From the NCBI GenBank assembly GCA_027559495.1, contig JAMXSV010000004.1, positions 1,167,001-1,231,000 on the forward strand: DNA of 64,000 bases, given 5' to 3'. This DNA is from Aurifilum marmelostoma (taxonomy: Eukaryota; Ascomycota; Sordariomycetes; Diaporthales; Cryphonectriaceae). The notes under the pieces are model-generated. The model did not search any database. It was not told the origin of the DNA and saw only the letters and a program-made list of their open reading frames with translations. Shown piece after piece: positions 43,394-56,300 of this stretch; the first letter of the stretch is position 1; every line of letters begins with the position of its first letter. The position numbers and the translations under genes were made by a program.

Positions 43394-43427
43394 GGGGTGG
43401 GGTTGGGGGGTTGGGGGGTTTGGGGGG
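43394..43427 (+). repeat. G-quadruplex candidate, five G-runs
   Basis: Read directly: two G4 runs and three G6 runs separated by one to three T residues (pattern G4-T-G4-TT-G6-TT-G6-TTT-G6). This exceeds the usual four-run, short-loop G-quadruplex pattern. Confidence 0.8.
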
Positions 43428-45678
43428 AGGCCATACAGCAATTGCCATGTCACATTCACATGCGTCTTTAGCTCAAGCTTTCCTCTCGTTTTGTGTTCCT
43501 CTTTGGCCAGCCCCGAACAAAGAATCTCCCCAGGCTCCTCTCCGACTGGCACGGTTACCCGAAGGGGGCTGTCTAGTGCGGGAGGAGGAAGAACCTGGCC
43601 ACTCCTGTTGCAGAACAGTGAGCATCGACCGACAGGAAGAGGCAATGAGGACCGAAGACTGCTGCATGTCAGGCGGGAAAGGCCGCAAATGGGCGCCAGT
43701 CTGGTCATGGGGGCCCTGCGTCGTGGACTTACCGCTCAAGCAGCCTAACATTTGCTTGTGCAGTGGCAGTGGGCGATACAGCATCCTGCAGACAAGACCA
43801 ATGCAAGCGACCTGACCCACGAAAAAAATTTACTAAAATTGCAAGCTTGGTTGCAACTTTTCCGACGTCCACGTCAACACGCAGCACACAATCTGCACGG
43901 ACGAATGGACAACCACAAACCTCGAATGGATGGAGTGATGGAGGGGTAGGGTAGCCGGTTTACTTTTGGACATGCCATTGTTGTGGCATCTCTTGCCGAG
44001 CACACTGCAGGAAAATTTGGCCAGCCGAGCCTGAAGTGACCCAAAGCTCTTGTAGCAGCAACACCACTATCATCCGTCTTGCACGAAGTGGGTGTCCACA
44101 TGTACCGACGGCATCCTCGTGGTACATCCATAACAGAACCCATTGCTCATCCTCATCACCAGAATCCGGCAAACTCGGTCTGCATACCAAGCAACAGACA
44201 GACGGCGCCAAGGCGATCGCTCCCAATGGTTCCTTGACGTCGGAAAACCTGCCGACGCATCCCAGCTATTGGCTGCGCCCCGGACGCACGTCTCGTGGTT
44301 CCGCGAGATCGACAGTGCCTCACCCCGGTCTTGATGAAACGATGATTCGCAGACCGTACCGTTACTGGGCTCCAGGTTGCGCGCGGCGCCCTTGTTTTCT
44401 GTCCAGCTCTTCCGACTCGCTGTGTCAAGGCTTGACGGAGCGGTATATCGATCCTCTTAATGCTTAGCGCCTGCTCGTCAGGATCGAAATCACACTGCTC
44501 GTGTGCCTGACCGGTGTGGAAATCGCTGGATGTCGTGCGTCGTTAGCGCTTATCCACGGGCTTGCGGCTCTGTCTTTCATTAGCTGCGGTAATGAAAGAA
44601 GCAGCAAAAGAAGCCGAAGAGACCCCGATTTTCGCACGACAGCAGACTAGCAGACCAGTAGGAACTGCCTACCGCGACTGCGCGACCACGTCACGGCCTA
44701 ACGCAGAAGCTGGAAGCACTGGTATGCAAGTCTCCACGACATCTTCCCCAAGTTCTCCACGCCGACCCAGATTTTGCTCCGCCAGTAATGATGTCAAGAA
44801 GATCCTGCAGCCGGAGCACTTCTTCTACTTCTTCTTCTCCTTCCACGCAGAGGCCAGGCCCGTGTCTCCACAGTGCTCCAGCTGCATGCAGGTCCCAGGC
44901 GACCGGTCAAGAAAACAGAGACGAGTAAGGTCTCGGTGCAGGCCGAGACTCTGATCATTTTATTTTACGCGATAGTGGTATGCAGGCCTGTATTCAGGGG
45001 TGGAGACGACGAGTTTATTCCACGAACAGCCTTCGTCGACGAATTCCACGAACAGCACGCCTTCTCTTTGTGTTGTCCGTCCCCTGCATATACCTCCGTG
45101 CCGCATCCAGGGGTGGGGGCCGCACTGGTACCATACTATGTTTTCAAAATACATATACATAGAGTTGTGCCTTGATTTCTGTACGGCATGCCAATCAAAC
45201 GGCCGCCCCAGTCGAGAGATAACCGCCGGGTGAAAGAGTGCAGATGAGACTTTCAGTACGTAGCGCCGATCTTTCCGTCCGGAACGGAGAGTTCGCCGGT
45301 GGTCATGCCTAATAGGATGTCTCCTTTGAGTACTCCTTGCAACCCTGGAGACTGTTCCGTCTCCCCAACAAAAGGAGGGGTACAAGTACAACTAGACGAT
45401 ACTACCCGTGAACCCTGGTGCAGATGACCCAAGTCAAGCACCTCCCTTGAGTTAGTGGGAGATAGTGTTCAACATCAGTTTCGACCAATCAACGTGTAGC
45501 GCGACAAGAGGTGATATCACAGGGGGGAACTAGCTAACAAGGTGGCTGCAGGTCTCCCGTCGTGTCCAGGACCGATCAGGCCATTGTCGGTAGAGCTAGA
45601 CGAGGGCTTCCCACGGTGCCATCGCAACCAGTCCAGTCGGTGCAAAGGAAGGATTTCTCCTCTCTTTTCTCCGTTACA

Positions 45679-45718
45679 GCGCGCGCGCACACACACACAT
45701 ACACACACACACACACAC
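45679..45718. repeat. Alternating (CG)n(CA)n tract
   Basis: About 40 bp of almost perfect purine-pyrimidine alternation: CG dinucleotides followed by CA dinucleotides, with one T substitution. This is the classic Z-DNA-prone sequence type. Confidence 0.8.
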
Positions 45719-48700
45719 CTCTCTTAGTTTTAGCACCACAGCATAAATATATTCAAAACAAAATATGCTCGTCAAATCGCACCCACACCTCCATAAGTAT
45801 TCAGTGCGGAGTAACCCGCCCGTGGCCGCCCACTCGCGATGATGGGCTACGGTCACCGTGTCGGTCATGGTGGCGCTGGCGAGGCGAAGGGTGGTGGGGA
45901 GCCAACACCCAAGATAGAAGATCGGTGTGGCAGGTAAATTTGTGCGGATGACATTGGGCACCTAGACAGTGCACAACGAGCCTGAGTAAGAGCCACTTGT
46001 CGATTGGCCAGATGGTTGCTTGTGGGTGTTGCAATCGAAGGGAGGGAGGGTGGCAGCTACTGTATAGTAAAGAGCACTCAACCAATCCAAGCACAAGCAT
46101 GACGGTCAGGATAGATGAGAGGGGGGAGAAAAATGTTATGGATTATATTGCAGTGGCTTGAGTGGCGGCCGAGCCTGGCGTCCATGTTACCGTGTCCATC
46201 GATGTTACCTATGGCCAACAACATTCCCAAAGCGTGATAGTCCAAGCAAGAGACGGCCCATGTTCACCCAATGGGCTCCTGCAGCGGACTTGCGGCGCGG
46301 CTGAATCTCCTTGGCTCAGGGCCGCAGAAGTCTGCATGACAAGTGCTGAGGGCAGGCAGCTGGTGGGAAGAGGGTAAATGTGATGTTGCATGATTTGTCT
46401 CACGCACTGCATGCGAGAAGGAGGGGGGAGGCTGGACAGCTGTAGGTGTGTCATAGGACAAGTAACTAGTCACATGGGCAGCACGATGCAGGTGAATCCT
46501 GTGTGGACCTCAGGACGGAAGCTTTTGTGACGAGAAGCAGGGCCTAATGGTCCAGCGCCGGGACAACAAGCAAAACGATGGGGAAGAGACCGCAAGGAGG
46601 GGGCAACAATGTCTGGGTTTGTGGCAGCATCTTGAGCCCGCAGCAGGCTGTGGGAAAACGAAGCAAGCTTCCGTTCCGTTCGTATCACAATCCAAGAAGA
46701 CCCTCCTCTTCGTTCTCGGCGGCAACCTTGGAGTTCTGGACTCACATCATGTTGTGTGAGAACCTTGGAATACAAGGTTAGAGGATTAGCCTGCATAACC
46801 AAGGACGAATTGAGGATGTGAAACTTATCACGATGCGGTCTCCCTTGTGACTCGTCGCCATACCGTGGTTACATTTCTTCCTTCTTTTCTTTTCCTGGCG
46901 ATCATCCGACCGAGCCTAGGGGCTTTCAACCTACGACGTTGGGTATGATTCGTGATGTGCGTCTCGAGGGATGGACACTTTGTCCCAAAAGCCCGACCTA
47001 AGTGGCAAGTGTGTGTGTGTGCCCAATATCTTCCCTTCTCTCCTGGCCAGTCGATCCGGGAGGCCACATCAACCTCGATAGACGACGATATTGGCCCCAA
47101 TATTGATGACCTTCCCGAGATTGGGCAGCATGGGTCTCCTTGAGCCCAGCTGCTTCCTTGCCCATGTGAAGACCCCAAGGTCGGGTTTATGGGCGACGTG
47201 GGCTCGGTTAGACGTGTTGCAGCCCTGGTTGAAGCCGAGGGGACTCGTAGAGACCACTGCCATGGCTGCATGCCTGCCGGAAACGTACATGTGGTCCAAT
47301 GATGTCCTGGAGGGTACGGGACAAGCTGCAACAGGCGAGGATCGGATCAGTAGTGACCCGTACACAGGCGGTAGTGGTAAGTTTTCCTGTGCGGCTAGGA
47401 CGAGTTGTCGATAATGCGGCCGACCCTTGCGAGCTCCTGGGCAAGTCAATCCTTGGTATCATGGTGAGGCTGTATATACGAAGTCCTCGGTGGTCAAAAG
47501 TCCCTGAAAGGCCTAATGCTGAAGTTAATTAAATGAATAACACAAAGAGAGGAGGGAGAAGAGGTGCAACAAAAGAAAAGAGACGCCAAGGCAATGGCAG
47601 GTGAAAGCCAAACCCCCCCCCCCCTGGTCACTGGAGAGAGGGTGATAGAGTATATCCACTCACACCAACCGACTTAGTACGCATAGGGTGCTGCAAGATC
47701 GGCCCCAACGCTTTAATAGAGTAGTGGTCGCGAGGAGCCAGGTTATCTGCCGGAGAAGATCCTCCCCACCAACGAGGCTAAGAGGACCTGCCAGGTTCCC
47801 CCAGCATGCGACGAGCACAAGGAAAAGGCTTGTGGCCCAGCATCATAATCAGGGACTGCACTATCCAGGCCTGCATGGTTATGGTGGTACCGTAGACAGA
47901 AAGCAAAAAAGGCTTCAGCCGGCCAAGAGGACTGGCTTCCCAGTGCTGGGCGGAGCGGTCCGGCGTCGTCCATAACCTTCTAAAATTCAAACCTAATCGT
48001 TTGTCAATGCAAAACATGCAGAACCATGTTCTTGGCCTTCCTCTCGGGACCAGGCCTGCCTGAAGTGCCTTGTTGTAGCATAGGGCAGTAGCCCTGGAGG
48101 ACGTTGGACAGCTGTGCATGGTAGTTACTTACTCGGGCAGCCTCTTGGGCGAGCACAGCACTGCTTGACGATCAACAGCGGCGGCTATCTGCCAGATTAG
48201 ATCCATAGGCCCATAACAAGAAAGAAGACCAAAGAAGAAAGGACCAAAACAAGAAAAAGGAAGAAAGAAAGCGTCCCGTGTGATCTGGCTGTGGCTGACA
48301 GCCTGAGACATGTCCAGACCCCCTCTTGTGCCCGGCTAGATAGGCTGCGTACCGTTGGTGTCACCAGAGGACCCAGAATTGTTGGTGGGAGAGTCATCAC
48401 ACCGAAGCCTAGTCAGGGTGCACGACAGCCAGCTGTAAAATCATCCCCCTTTCGCAACCAAAGAGGCTGGACGTAAATGATAGTCTGTTGTCGACATTAG
48501 CCAGTACGGTCACCAGGCGCTCGTCACCCGCGGAGAAACACGAACGGGACCTTGTAATGAGCAGGATGAACACAACCACATCCTCCCGGTGTTTGGGGAG
48601 AAGAGTGGGCCAAGCCCCCCAACTGTAGATCTACTTTGTACCCGACCTCCGGCGGCTGAAGATCATGTCCCACCAGGGTCATCCGTCGCGAGCTGCGGTC

Positions 48701-51700
48701 GAGAGACACGACGTGCCGTTGGGCCTCATGCTGACACTGGGCTATTTTCATGCACCACCTATAGGATGATTCAACCGAACGGAGGTCCCCTCAGTTTCCT
48801 GAAGATGCATGGGTGGAGATCCCTTCCAGCAGCCGCCTGCTATGCATGGGCGGGTAATAACATGCTGACCAAGATGGATGATCGACAACCATTGCTGGCT
48901 GCCCTGTGGGTCCCTTTTCCCTTCGAAAGATGGCCACAGAGAAGTCGCCGCGTCATGGCCTGCTGCAAGCATGTGCTGGCCGGGGAAAAGACTCCAGCCA
49001 ACGGATGATGCAGAAGACCCCTTGGTATGCGACATAAGACAGAACGATTATTGCCACGCTCGGGTAGAGGAGCCGGAAGAGGGGGGGCGGGGTGTCGTTT
49101 GGTGGATATATGCCGGATATTAAGTGGCCAGGTCGAGCGCGATCGAGAGATGAGTGCAGGCAGGTGGCAGGCAGCACCGTGGTGGGAGGAGCTATCCTTC
49201 CTCCTCACGAGAGCCCGGACGAGCTATAGATGCACCAAGTATTGCGACGTTGCAGTGGGAACAGGAAATCTGTCTGGAATGGCCTGATGATCTGTGTGCG
49301 CCACTCCTCAAAGACGCGCGCGGTACGGGAACGGCAGCCGGACGTGGGAAGACGGATGGCCCCCTTTTCTCTTCCCGTCCACATCCCCTCGACGTCTCAT
49401 CGGTCCTCCTCTGTCGTCTGCTGTCTGGCTGTCCTGCAGCCGGTTTTTTTTCTCTGACTTGTCTTCTCTCTGGTGTGGTGTGTGGGTATGCCGGGGGGTT
49501 GTGGGTTGTGTGGGCTGCGTGGGCGGGTGTGAGTGGGTTGTATCTGTCCCGCGTTGGCCCCCATGCTGGGCACTGCATAGGTCCCACCACCCTGGGGCAG
49601 TCTGATCGCATCATGTCTGCCGTTCGACGAGACGTGGGCCTATCGTCTCTCTCGTTCTCTTTTGTTCTTGTTCTCTTTCTGGGGGGACTCTTCGCACGGG
49701 ATGTCTGATGGTATTGAACGATATGCTGCGCAAGGATTTGGCAAATGTGACGGTAACAAAGCGGAGACGGTGTTGCGCCGAGGAGGTCACGGAAACACGA
49801 GCTGATGTATCCCTCAGCAGCTGTGTCGCCGCCGCTACGGATTACGGCCTGGCGAAGTTCGCCTAGTGTCTGCCTGGGCAGTGTGCGGGGGAAACGCCAA
49901 TGCTTGCACGACAATTCATCCCCCAGCAGCCCACTTCCAGGGCCTAAGGATCCAACCATATCGTCTTGATTTTATCCTTTTTATTATTATTATTTTTCTT
50001 TCAAAAGAAGAAGAAAAAAAAGCTTGGTTTTTCCTCTCTTTTCCCTTCTCGTTTCCCCCTTGCTAGCCTTTTTACTTCCGTCTTTCCACACTGACCACGC
50101 GCATAGTCCCCGTCCCACACCGGTGTCTGACAACTGTCACTCTTTTCCACCCTCCTCCACCCATGGCCTCTGCAGTCTGCTGCAGGCTGGGAAGAGGGCC
50201 GGGCCTTCAACACAGAGTGCAGGTGGAGCAAGCACATAGGGTCTCGGTGACCATACACCCTCAAGGTCTGTAGTGGATGTCAAACATCCTAACCTGCTGC
50301 CCCAAGCCACGTCTCTTGACTCGAAACCCTCAGCAGCATATCCTGTCGACCCGGGCCAAGCTGAGGCTTTGGCCTCCTGCGAATCAAGTTGCGGATATGC
50401 ACACCCTTTCAGCCAGTCAGCGCTCTCTTCCTTGACTCATCAATCATGCCGAAAGACCACCCACCCTCTTGGAGCCTCTCTCGGCTTCTTTCGTCTCCTC
50501 TTTCCCTCCCCCCTCCCTCTGTGTGTCTCTGTGTCTTTCTCTCGCATACTCGCTTCCCGTCCGGGACAGGGGGGCCCCCTTGCTGCCCCCTCTAAGCGGT
50601 GCCGTGTACTCCCCCTGCAGGCAACCTACACTGGTGCACCAATATCAAGTGCTATGTATAGCGAGACAGTCGCCCTGCCAGCCTGCCCAGAGGTAACACA
50701 CCCGTGTTGAATGCAGCGGCAGGGCTCCTCATCCGAGCGCTCCTGATTGCTGCCGTGGGACCCAATATTCAGCAGTTGGGCAGCAAGCCAGAGGGACAAG
50801 CCAGACCAGGCCAGGCCAGGCCAAAGGAGGGCGTGGCATCACCAGAAGCAATCTTGATCCCCGTCGATCAGCCTGCCGTCAAGGTCACCGTTTTCGAGCC
50901 CCGTACGGCCCCACACGTGGCCTGGACTTGTTGTATGTATTATGTACAGTCGTAGTGATCCACACCAACCCGTGTCTCCCTGACCCCGTTCACGCTGCAC
51001 CCCTCCCCTTGTCGCTGGAGAAAAAGACAAGCAGACGCGGGAGGGAGAATGGGTGGCGTCTGGCGGCCATCAGCGCGGGCCGGCTGGTATCAGCTACATT
51101 GCGATGCGGTGGTAATGGTCGTCGCTACGGACCAGTGTGTCTTTGCCTCGCGGGTCGCCAAGGTTCTGGATACAAGACAGATACGTGCAAAAGAGTATCT
51201 TGTTTGTGGAAGAACGAAATCTGTGTAGGATGTGTTTGGCTCTCGCCCCTCTCCCTCTCCCTTCCTCTCGATGGTCGCCCTGTCTCTCTCCTTTTGCCGG
51301 GGTTTGTGGGGCCTTTCATTGCTACGAAAGGCCCTCCCTTTAAATATGTAAATCGCACATTCCAGATGCACAAACATCTTTCTTGTCTCCTTGTGTCATT
51401 CTTCATACACATCTGCACCAACATTTCTTCATACCTGTCACCAACCCCATCCCAGACAGAGTTGATACTCATATTATTATTACACGAGTTTAGGCTTAGT
51501 TGTGCCTCTTTACCCACCCGCCCGCTTACAGTAGCTTGGTCTGCGGGCTTGGCTCCATCCATCTTGCTAGACGTCTTGAGATACACGCACCAGTCCGGCC
51601 GAGTGACTATCTATTGTCACTGGCCAGGTGGTCAGCACAGCCTCTACTCTGTGTAGGGTGTGCATTTGACTAGACTCGTCCGTCCAAGAAGTTCGTTTTT

Positions 51701-52229
51701 GTCTTTTTTTGATTTCTGTTGGCAGTTCAATTCTTGTGTTCTGGTGTCTCGACATTTTCGTGGCTTCGCGTCTTTCAACTGTTGTTGCTCTCTAGATACC
51801 AACTTCACCGTGCAGACTTCGGAAGCTTTCAATATACAAACTTGCCCGAGACCACTGCACAATCTCGTCCTTTCGCATCCTGTCCAGCTTCAAAATTAGC
51901 TTCTTCTTCTCTCGGTATACGGCTTACTTGAATTACCATCTTCCCTCTTGTTCGATTCTCGCATTGCAACTAGCTGCGACTACTATTCCTCGTCCTACCA
52001 CACGAGAAAAGCACGACACACTCTCGACACCAATAACAGATCTGTGGCCTGGACGAGGGTCTGGCTAGAGATCTGACACAGCTTGTCAATTGACGGCTTC
52101 TTTACACAAAGTACTGGGTGCGTACGAAACGCCGCGTCTTGCACGAGGTCTGTCTGGGTTGTACATGTAATCGCTGTACGTCCCAAGGCCTGTGGTGTAA
52201 GGGTGCTCTCTCCACCGTGATCCGTGTAC

Positions 52230-53776
52230 ATGGACTTGAAGGCTGATAGTCAAAAAGGTAAATTCGTCCTGCAGGGCTACAGAACACGACAGCTCAGCGC
52301 AGAGACACAAGCTAGACGGAGGACACTGCTAGTCGGGACAGGATAGACGGAGCCGGGCTAAGCTTGATATTACTTACCTACAACAACAATACACAAGGCC
52401 CCGCGGTGACCAGCGCCATCGGTGGTGGCGAAAATCAGTCAAGCTGGCGCGGTCAAATTTCCCGGGCGATCAGCCCGACGACGAGAAGTCGTTCGACAAC
52501 AGCCCCACCATATTCTTCGAGGACACGTTCGTACCGGAGCCGACGCCGCTTGACTCCAGCATCGACTTCCTCGGGCAATCGCTCGAGAACTTTACACCAC
52601 CACCCGGCTATGGACATCTAGGGGTGGACGATGGGTCGTCGTTTCTGTTGCAGCCCCTGAGGGATGATGACATGTACGCTCAGCAGGGCGACGACCTGCA
52701 CTATGAACAGAGCCCAGCCGGGCTCATCAGCAGCTACCAGCAAGCGCCCCACGGATTTATAGCCGGGTCTGCAGAGGGTGGTAGTGGTGGTGGTGGGTCG
52801 GGACTGAACTCCGGGGTCTACACCCCTGGTCCTGGCCCTAGATACAGTGGTGGCTATTACCGCCCCGGCCCCTGCAATGACACCGCCAGGCAGGCTGCTG
52901 AGTCTGGTGGGCCACCTGGAGCTGCTGGCTCTAGCGCACTTGGGATTGGCGGCCGCGGCGGGGCAGGGGTTCCAGCGCCCGCAGACCCAACCCTTGCGGG
53001 GATCCCAGTTGACGACATTGCATGCGCTGCCCCGCCGACGACGTCCACCACCACCACCACCACCAGCACCACCACCAGCACCGTCCCGTTTATCTTCCGC
53101 GGCGCCCCTTCTCAGCGCCCATCAGGAAGTCCTGGACCCTTGATCGGAGGCGCCGTTCCCAGCTGCGATCCCAAGGACATCAACCGCAAAAGTCACGATC
53201 ACGACGACTTTGGTGGACCGCGACGTTGCTTTCGCATCTGCCTTCGTCCTTCGCAACCTGGCGACGCGATGGAGGCGGGCCCGAGCCACCAGGATGACCT
53301 GGATGCCCAGGAGGTTGCTGCCCGGACATGGCAGCCCGAGGTTGAGGTGCGCAAACCATTATTTTTCCAACAACTTCGGGCTGTGTCTTGTGTCTTTCAT
53401 CAGCTGGGATGGCATGGAAACCTCCCCTCCCTTTTTGTGATTTGCCATGACTGACCACCTGAGAACAATCATAGGGACCTCGCCTTGGACCCAAAACCCC
53501 TATCGACGCCATCGCTGCCGAATACATGACAGCTGACCCTGTCTATGTAACCAAGACATTGGTAGGTGTCCCTCCCATTTCCACACTATTTGCATATGTC
53601 ATTGGTGTTGTAGCCTGTGGCCTGATGTACAATGCTTCAAGCTCAAAAAAGATGGGAAAAGAAGAATAGACCAGTAACTGACCTTTAGTTTTGACAGGCC
53701 CTACCACACACATACTCACACTACCGACCGGTCAAGGGCGATGGTAACTGTGGATGGAGAGGTAAGCAGTCAGCAA

Positions 53777-53813
<37 letters not shown>

Positions 53814-55097
53814 TACACACAAACCACTCGGTTCCCTTTCACGTGAGAGGCCGGCCCACCGGCTTGGCTCGGCACGGCACGATCGCATCGAAATTTACAC
53901 ACAGTGCCGAGAGATCATGTCAAGCCTCATTTCGACTAACATTTCCGGCAGCGATTGGCTTCTGCTACTTTGAGCTGCTCATCCATACGGGCAGCCGCGA
54001 GGTGGTGGAGGGAGAACAGCTGCGCCTGTCACAAATGAATGACTTCCTCGTCAACAATGGCGGCTACGACCCCATTATGTTCATGGATTTTGTCGAGGAG
54101 ACCATGCAGCTCTTCCAGAACATCGCAGACAACATACATGACCCGGACGCCGCCAACACCATCCTCACCAATACGTTCAACGACGATGGGTCCATGGGCG
54201 TGCTGTATCACCTCCGGCTGCTTGCGGCGTCATGGCTCAAGGGCAACCGAGAGCAGTACGACGCGTGGTGTGAGTCGGGCATCGAGGGCTACTGCCAGTC
54301 GATGCTCGAACCGCCGGATCGAGAGATCGAGGAGCTTGGCATCGTGCTCCTGGTCGAGGTCCTTCTCAGGCCGATCGGCTTCGTCCTCCAGATAGCCTAT
54401 CTGGACCGCAGCGCAGGCACAGAGGTCAACACCCACCAGTTCCCCGAGTCAGACAACGACAGCGGGCCCTTTATCCACCTCTTGTACCGCCCAGGCCACT
54501 ACGACATCCTGTACAAGCGGGAGCCGGTCCAGGTGCAGGTCAACCGTGTGACCTTTGACCCTGTCACCTTTGGAAGAACACCAGGACTGCCTGCCGCCTG
54601 GGGATTTGAAAACCCTCTGGTACATGTACCAAACGCTTCGCTGTCGCTCATGACTCAACTTGTAGACACGCCATGGTTCCCGTCGCCTCAACCGGACCCC
54701 TCGTCGCCCCCCTCCTCAGGTGCAGGCAGCGCCTGATGATGCGAGCACACGATCGGCCAGCTGCTCGCAGGCTTCCCCCGAGTCACAGCCAACGCCTAGC
54801 TCGGCTGCCACTCCCACGACACCCACGAGCTCAATTAGGTTCAGCAGATACCAGTACGAGGAACCCTTTGATGCCGCTGCCTTGGCGGAGGCGGCGACGA
54901 GCCAGAGCCTGTCGTTCAAGAACTCGCATTTCAACAAGGCGCACTACAACAACCCCAACTTCACACCAGAGGAGTATGTGCCAGAGATAATTGACGAGGC
55001 CGAAAGATTGGAGAGGGCGGAGCGGAAGAGGATGAGGAAAGAGAGGAGAGAAGCACGACGTGCCCTCGAAGACCTCAACAACAGCAAGGAGAGATGA
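52230..55097 (+). CDS. Otubain-family deubiquitinase with long N-terminal extension
   Basis: OTU cysteine protease of the OTUB1 family, which cleaves ubiquitin chains (OTUB1 prefers Lys48) and may also bind E2 enzymes. Proposed exons: 52230-52257, 52439-53346, 53475-53561, 53698-53761, 53952-54619 and 54720-55097, giving about 710 residues. Phases all agree. Catalytic motif KGDGNCGWRA (Asp, Cys) is split by intron 4 after its Arg codon. The catalytic His is in LLYRPGHYDILY. The catalytic core begins at about residue 313 (GPRLGPKTPIDAIAAEYM). The preceding 312 residues are acidic, then Gly/Pro-rich, then Thr-rich, and look disordered. The C-terminus has a helical Lys/Arg/Glu segment (ERLERAERKRMRKERREARR). 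The core is firm. Exon 1 (MDLKADSQK) is my choice from phase and splice signals and is the weakest part. Confidence 0.85.
53778..53809. repeat. (AC)n microsatellite in otubain intron 4
   Basis: About 16 AC units read directly, 17 bp after the GTAAGC donor. Confidence 0.9.
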
Positions 55098-56300
55098 CTA
55101 CGAAAAGACAGCGCGTCATGGTCGAGAGCACACCCTCGTCGTAGGACGCCGCCAAGTGGCCAAACTACCTGAAGAAGGGCTCGGTGCTTCTTCCTCACCG
55201 GAGTCGGGGGCACAAGTTCCAACTGTTGTGGGAAAAACTCACATGGCCGGGAGAAAAGGGAACATACCCACTGCATACATTATTGGCCACGAAGAGCGAT
55301 CGAAAGAGCTCACCAGGTCATCCCCACATTCTCCTCGCGGAAGTTATGATTGCGATCTTAAAAATTTTGTTCTCTTTTTCTTTTTTTATCAGGTTGTCAG
55401 GACGGGGCAAACCCAAGCACAGCAGTCGGCGAAAGGTGGCCAGGATGGTGGTCATGCCTGGCAGGATGCTTTCTTTCACTTTGGTCAGATTGACTTGTTT
55501 CTCTGCCCCAGGCCTCAATGGCTTGGTGATGACACGTCTGTTCTAACTTCTCATTGACGCTTTGATGTTTCCTTCCTCTTTAACTCTTTTGCAGTTCTCT
55601 TTTTGTCACGGCCTTGCACAGGTTCAGACTGCATTTTGACAGCAGCAAGTGGCCGGTGGGAATCAAAACACCACACAAACACCTCCCTTCCATCTCCCAC
55701 CCCCTTTCTCAGAGAAAAAACTTGACCCCTTGTTGGGCGGCTGGTAATAATTTGTCTGTAATTTTCTTTTTACTGTTTGAGCCAGCTGCTGGCCATCTGG
55801 AAGGGAAGGAACAAGTCTGTAATTGAATCAATCAATCAATCAATCAGTGGATTACAATCATGGGCATCGCTGGGTAGCCTTGATTTCTTGACTTGAATTG
55901 ACTCGCGCTGTATCAACAGGCCAAATAGGTACAGATGTATGCACAACTGGTCTATCTATCTATTGCTGAGGTGTATGTTTTCGCCGCCTGCTCCTGGTCT
56001 TGCGTTAGGAGGCGCAGCTTACAAGATGAAAGGGCACATGCTCTCTTGGGGCCACCAACATCTAAAATAAACCCTTTGATCGATTGCTCTCTGCGCAATC
56101 GAATCATCAAATACAAGTCTGTTCTTGTGGAAAGGGCCAAAGCGAAACGAAAGGGGTCAAACCAACGCTCATCATCCTCATCATATTCTCCAACGCCTTT
56201 CCGAATGAGAATGACACCTCCATCATAGACATCGCCGCACGATGTTGGCGGGGGTCCACCAGCGAGACCGTGGCCGAGGAGGTCTCGTGGCGCCATTGGC
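55098..56300. other. Convergent intergenic region (otubain / CSN2)
   Basis: No supportable gene. It holds both 3' ends. A short (AATC)5 repeat lies at about 55826-55846. Confidence 0.55.
55826..55846. repeat. (AATC)5 tetranucleotide repeat
   Basis: About five AATC units read directly in the convergent intergenic region between the otubain and CSN2 genes. Confidence 0.85.

Larger units (their letters stand above)
42304..52229. other. Gene-poor tract, about 9.9 kb
   Basis: I find no gene that I can support. Open frames up to 255 codons occur on both strands, but they overlap one another, show no family motifs and have compositions expected of random GC-rich DNA. The tract is rich in simple sequences: poly-C at 42611-42626 and 47613-47624, a G-rich block at 43394-43427, alternating CG/CA at 45679-45718, and GT- and CT-rich stretches near 49440-49520 and 50500. 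The last 800 bases (about 51400-52229) are CT/CA-rich with TTC and CATC runs and look like a long promoter and leader for the otubain gene. No terminal inverted repeats or transposase remains were noticed. Confidence 0.5.

Noticed and set aside
43138..43815. 225-codon open frame in the gene-poor tract
   Set aside because: Passes straight through the G-rich simple sequence and has no recognisable domain.
49192..49959. 255-codon minus-strand open frame
   Set aside because: Arg/Pro-rich with no structure; opposite-strand open frames of similar quality overlap it.
51950..51962. B-box-like GTTCGATTC
   Set aside because: Flanks do not pair into a T arm and no A box lies upstream.
28184..53809. 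AC microsatellites considered as possible CRISPR or tandem-repeat arrays
   Set aside because: Simple dinucleotide repeats without spacers; the sequence is eukaryotic.
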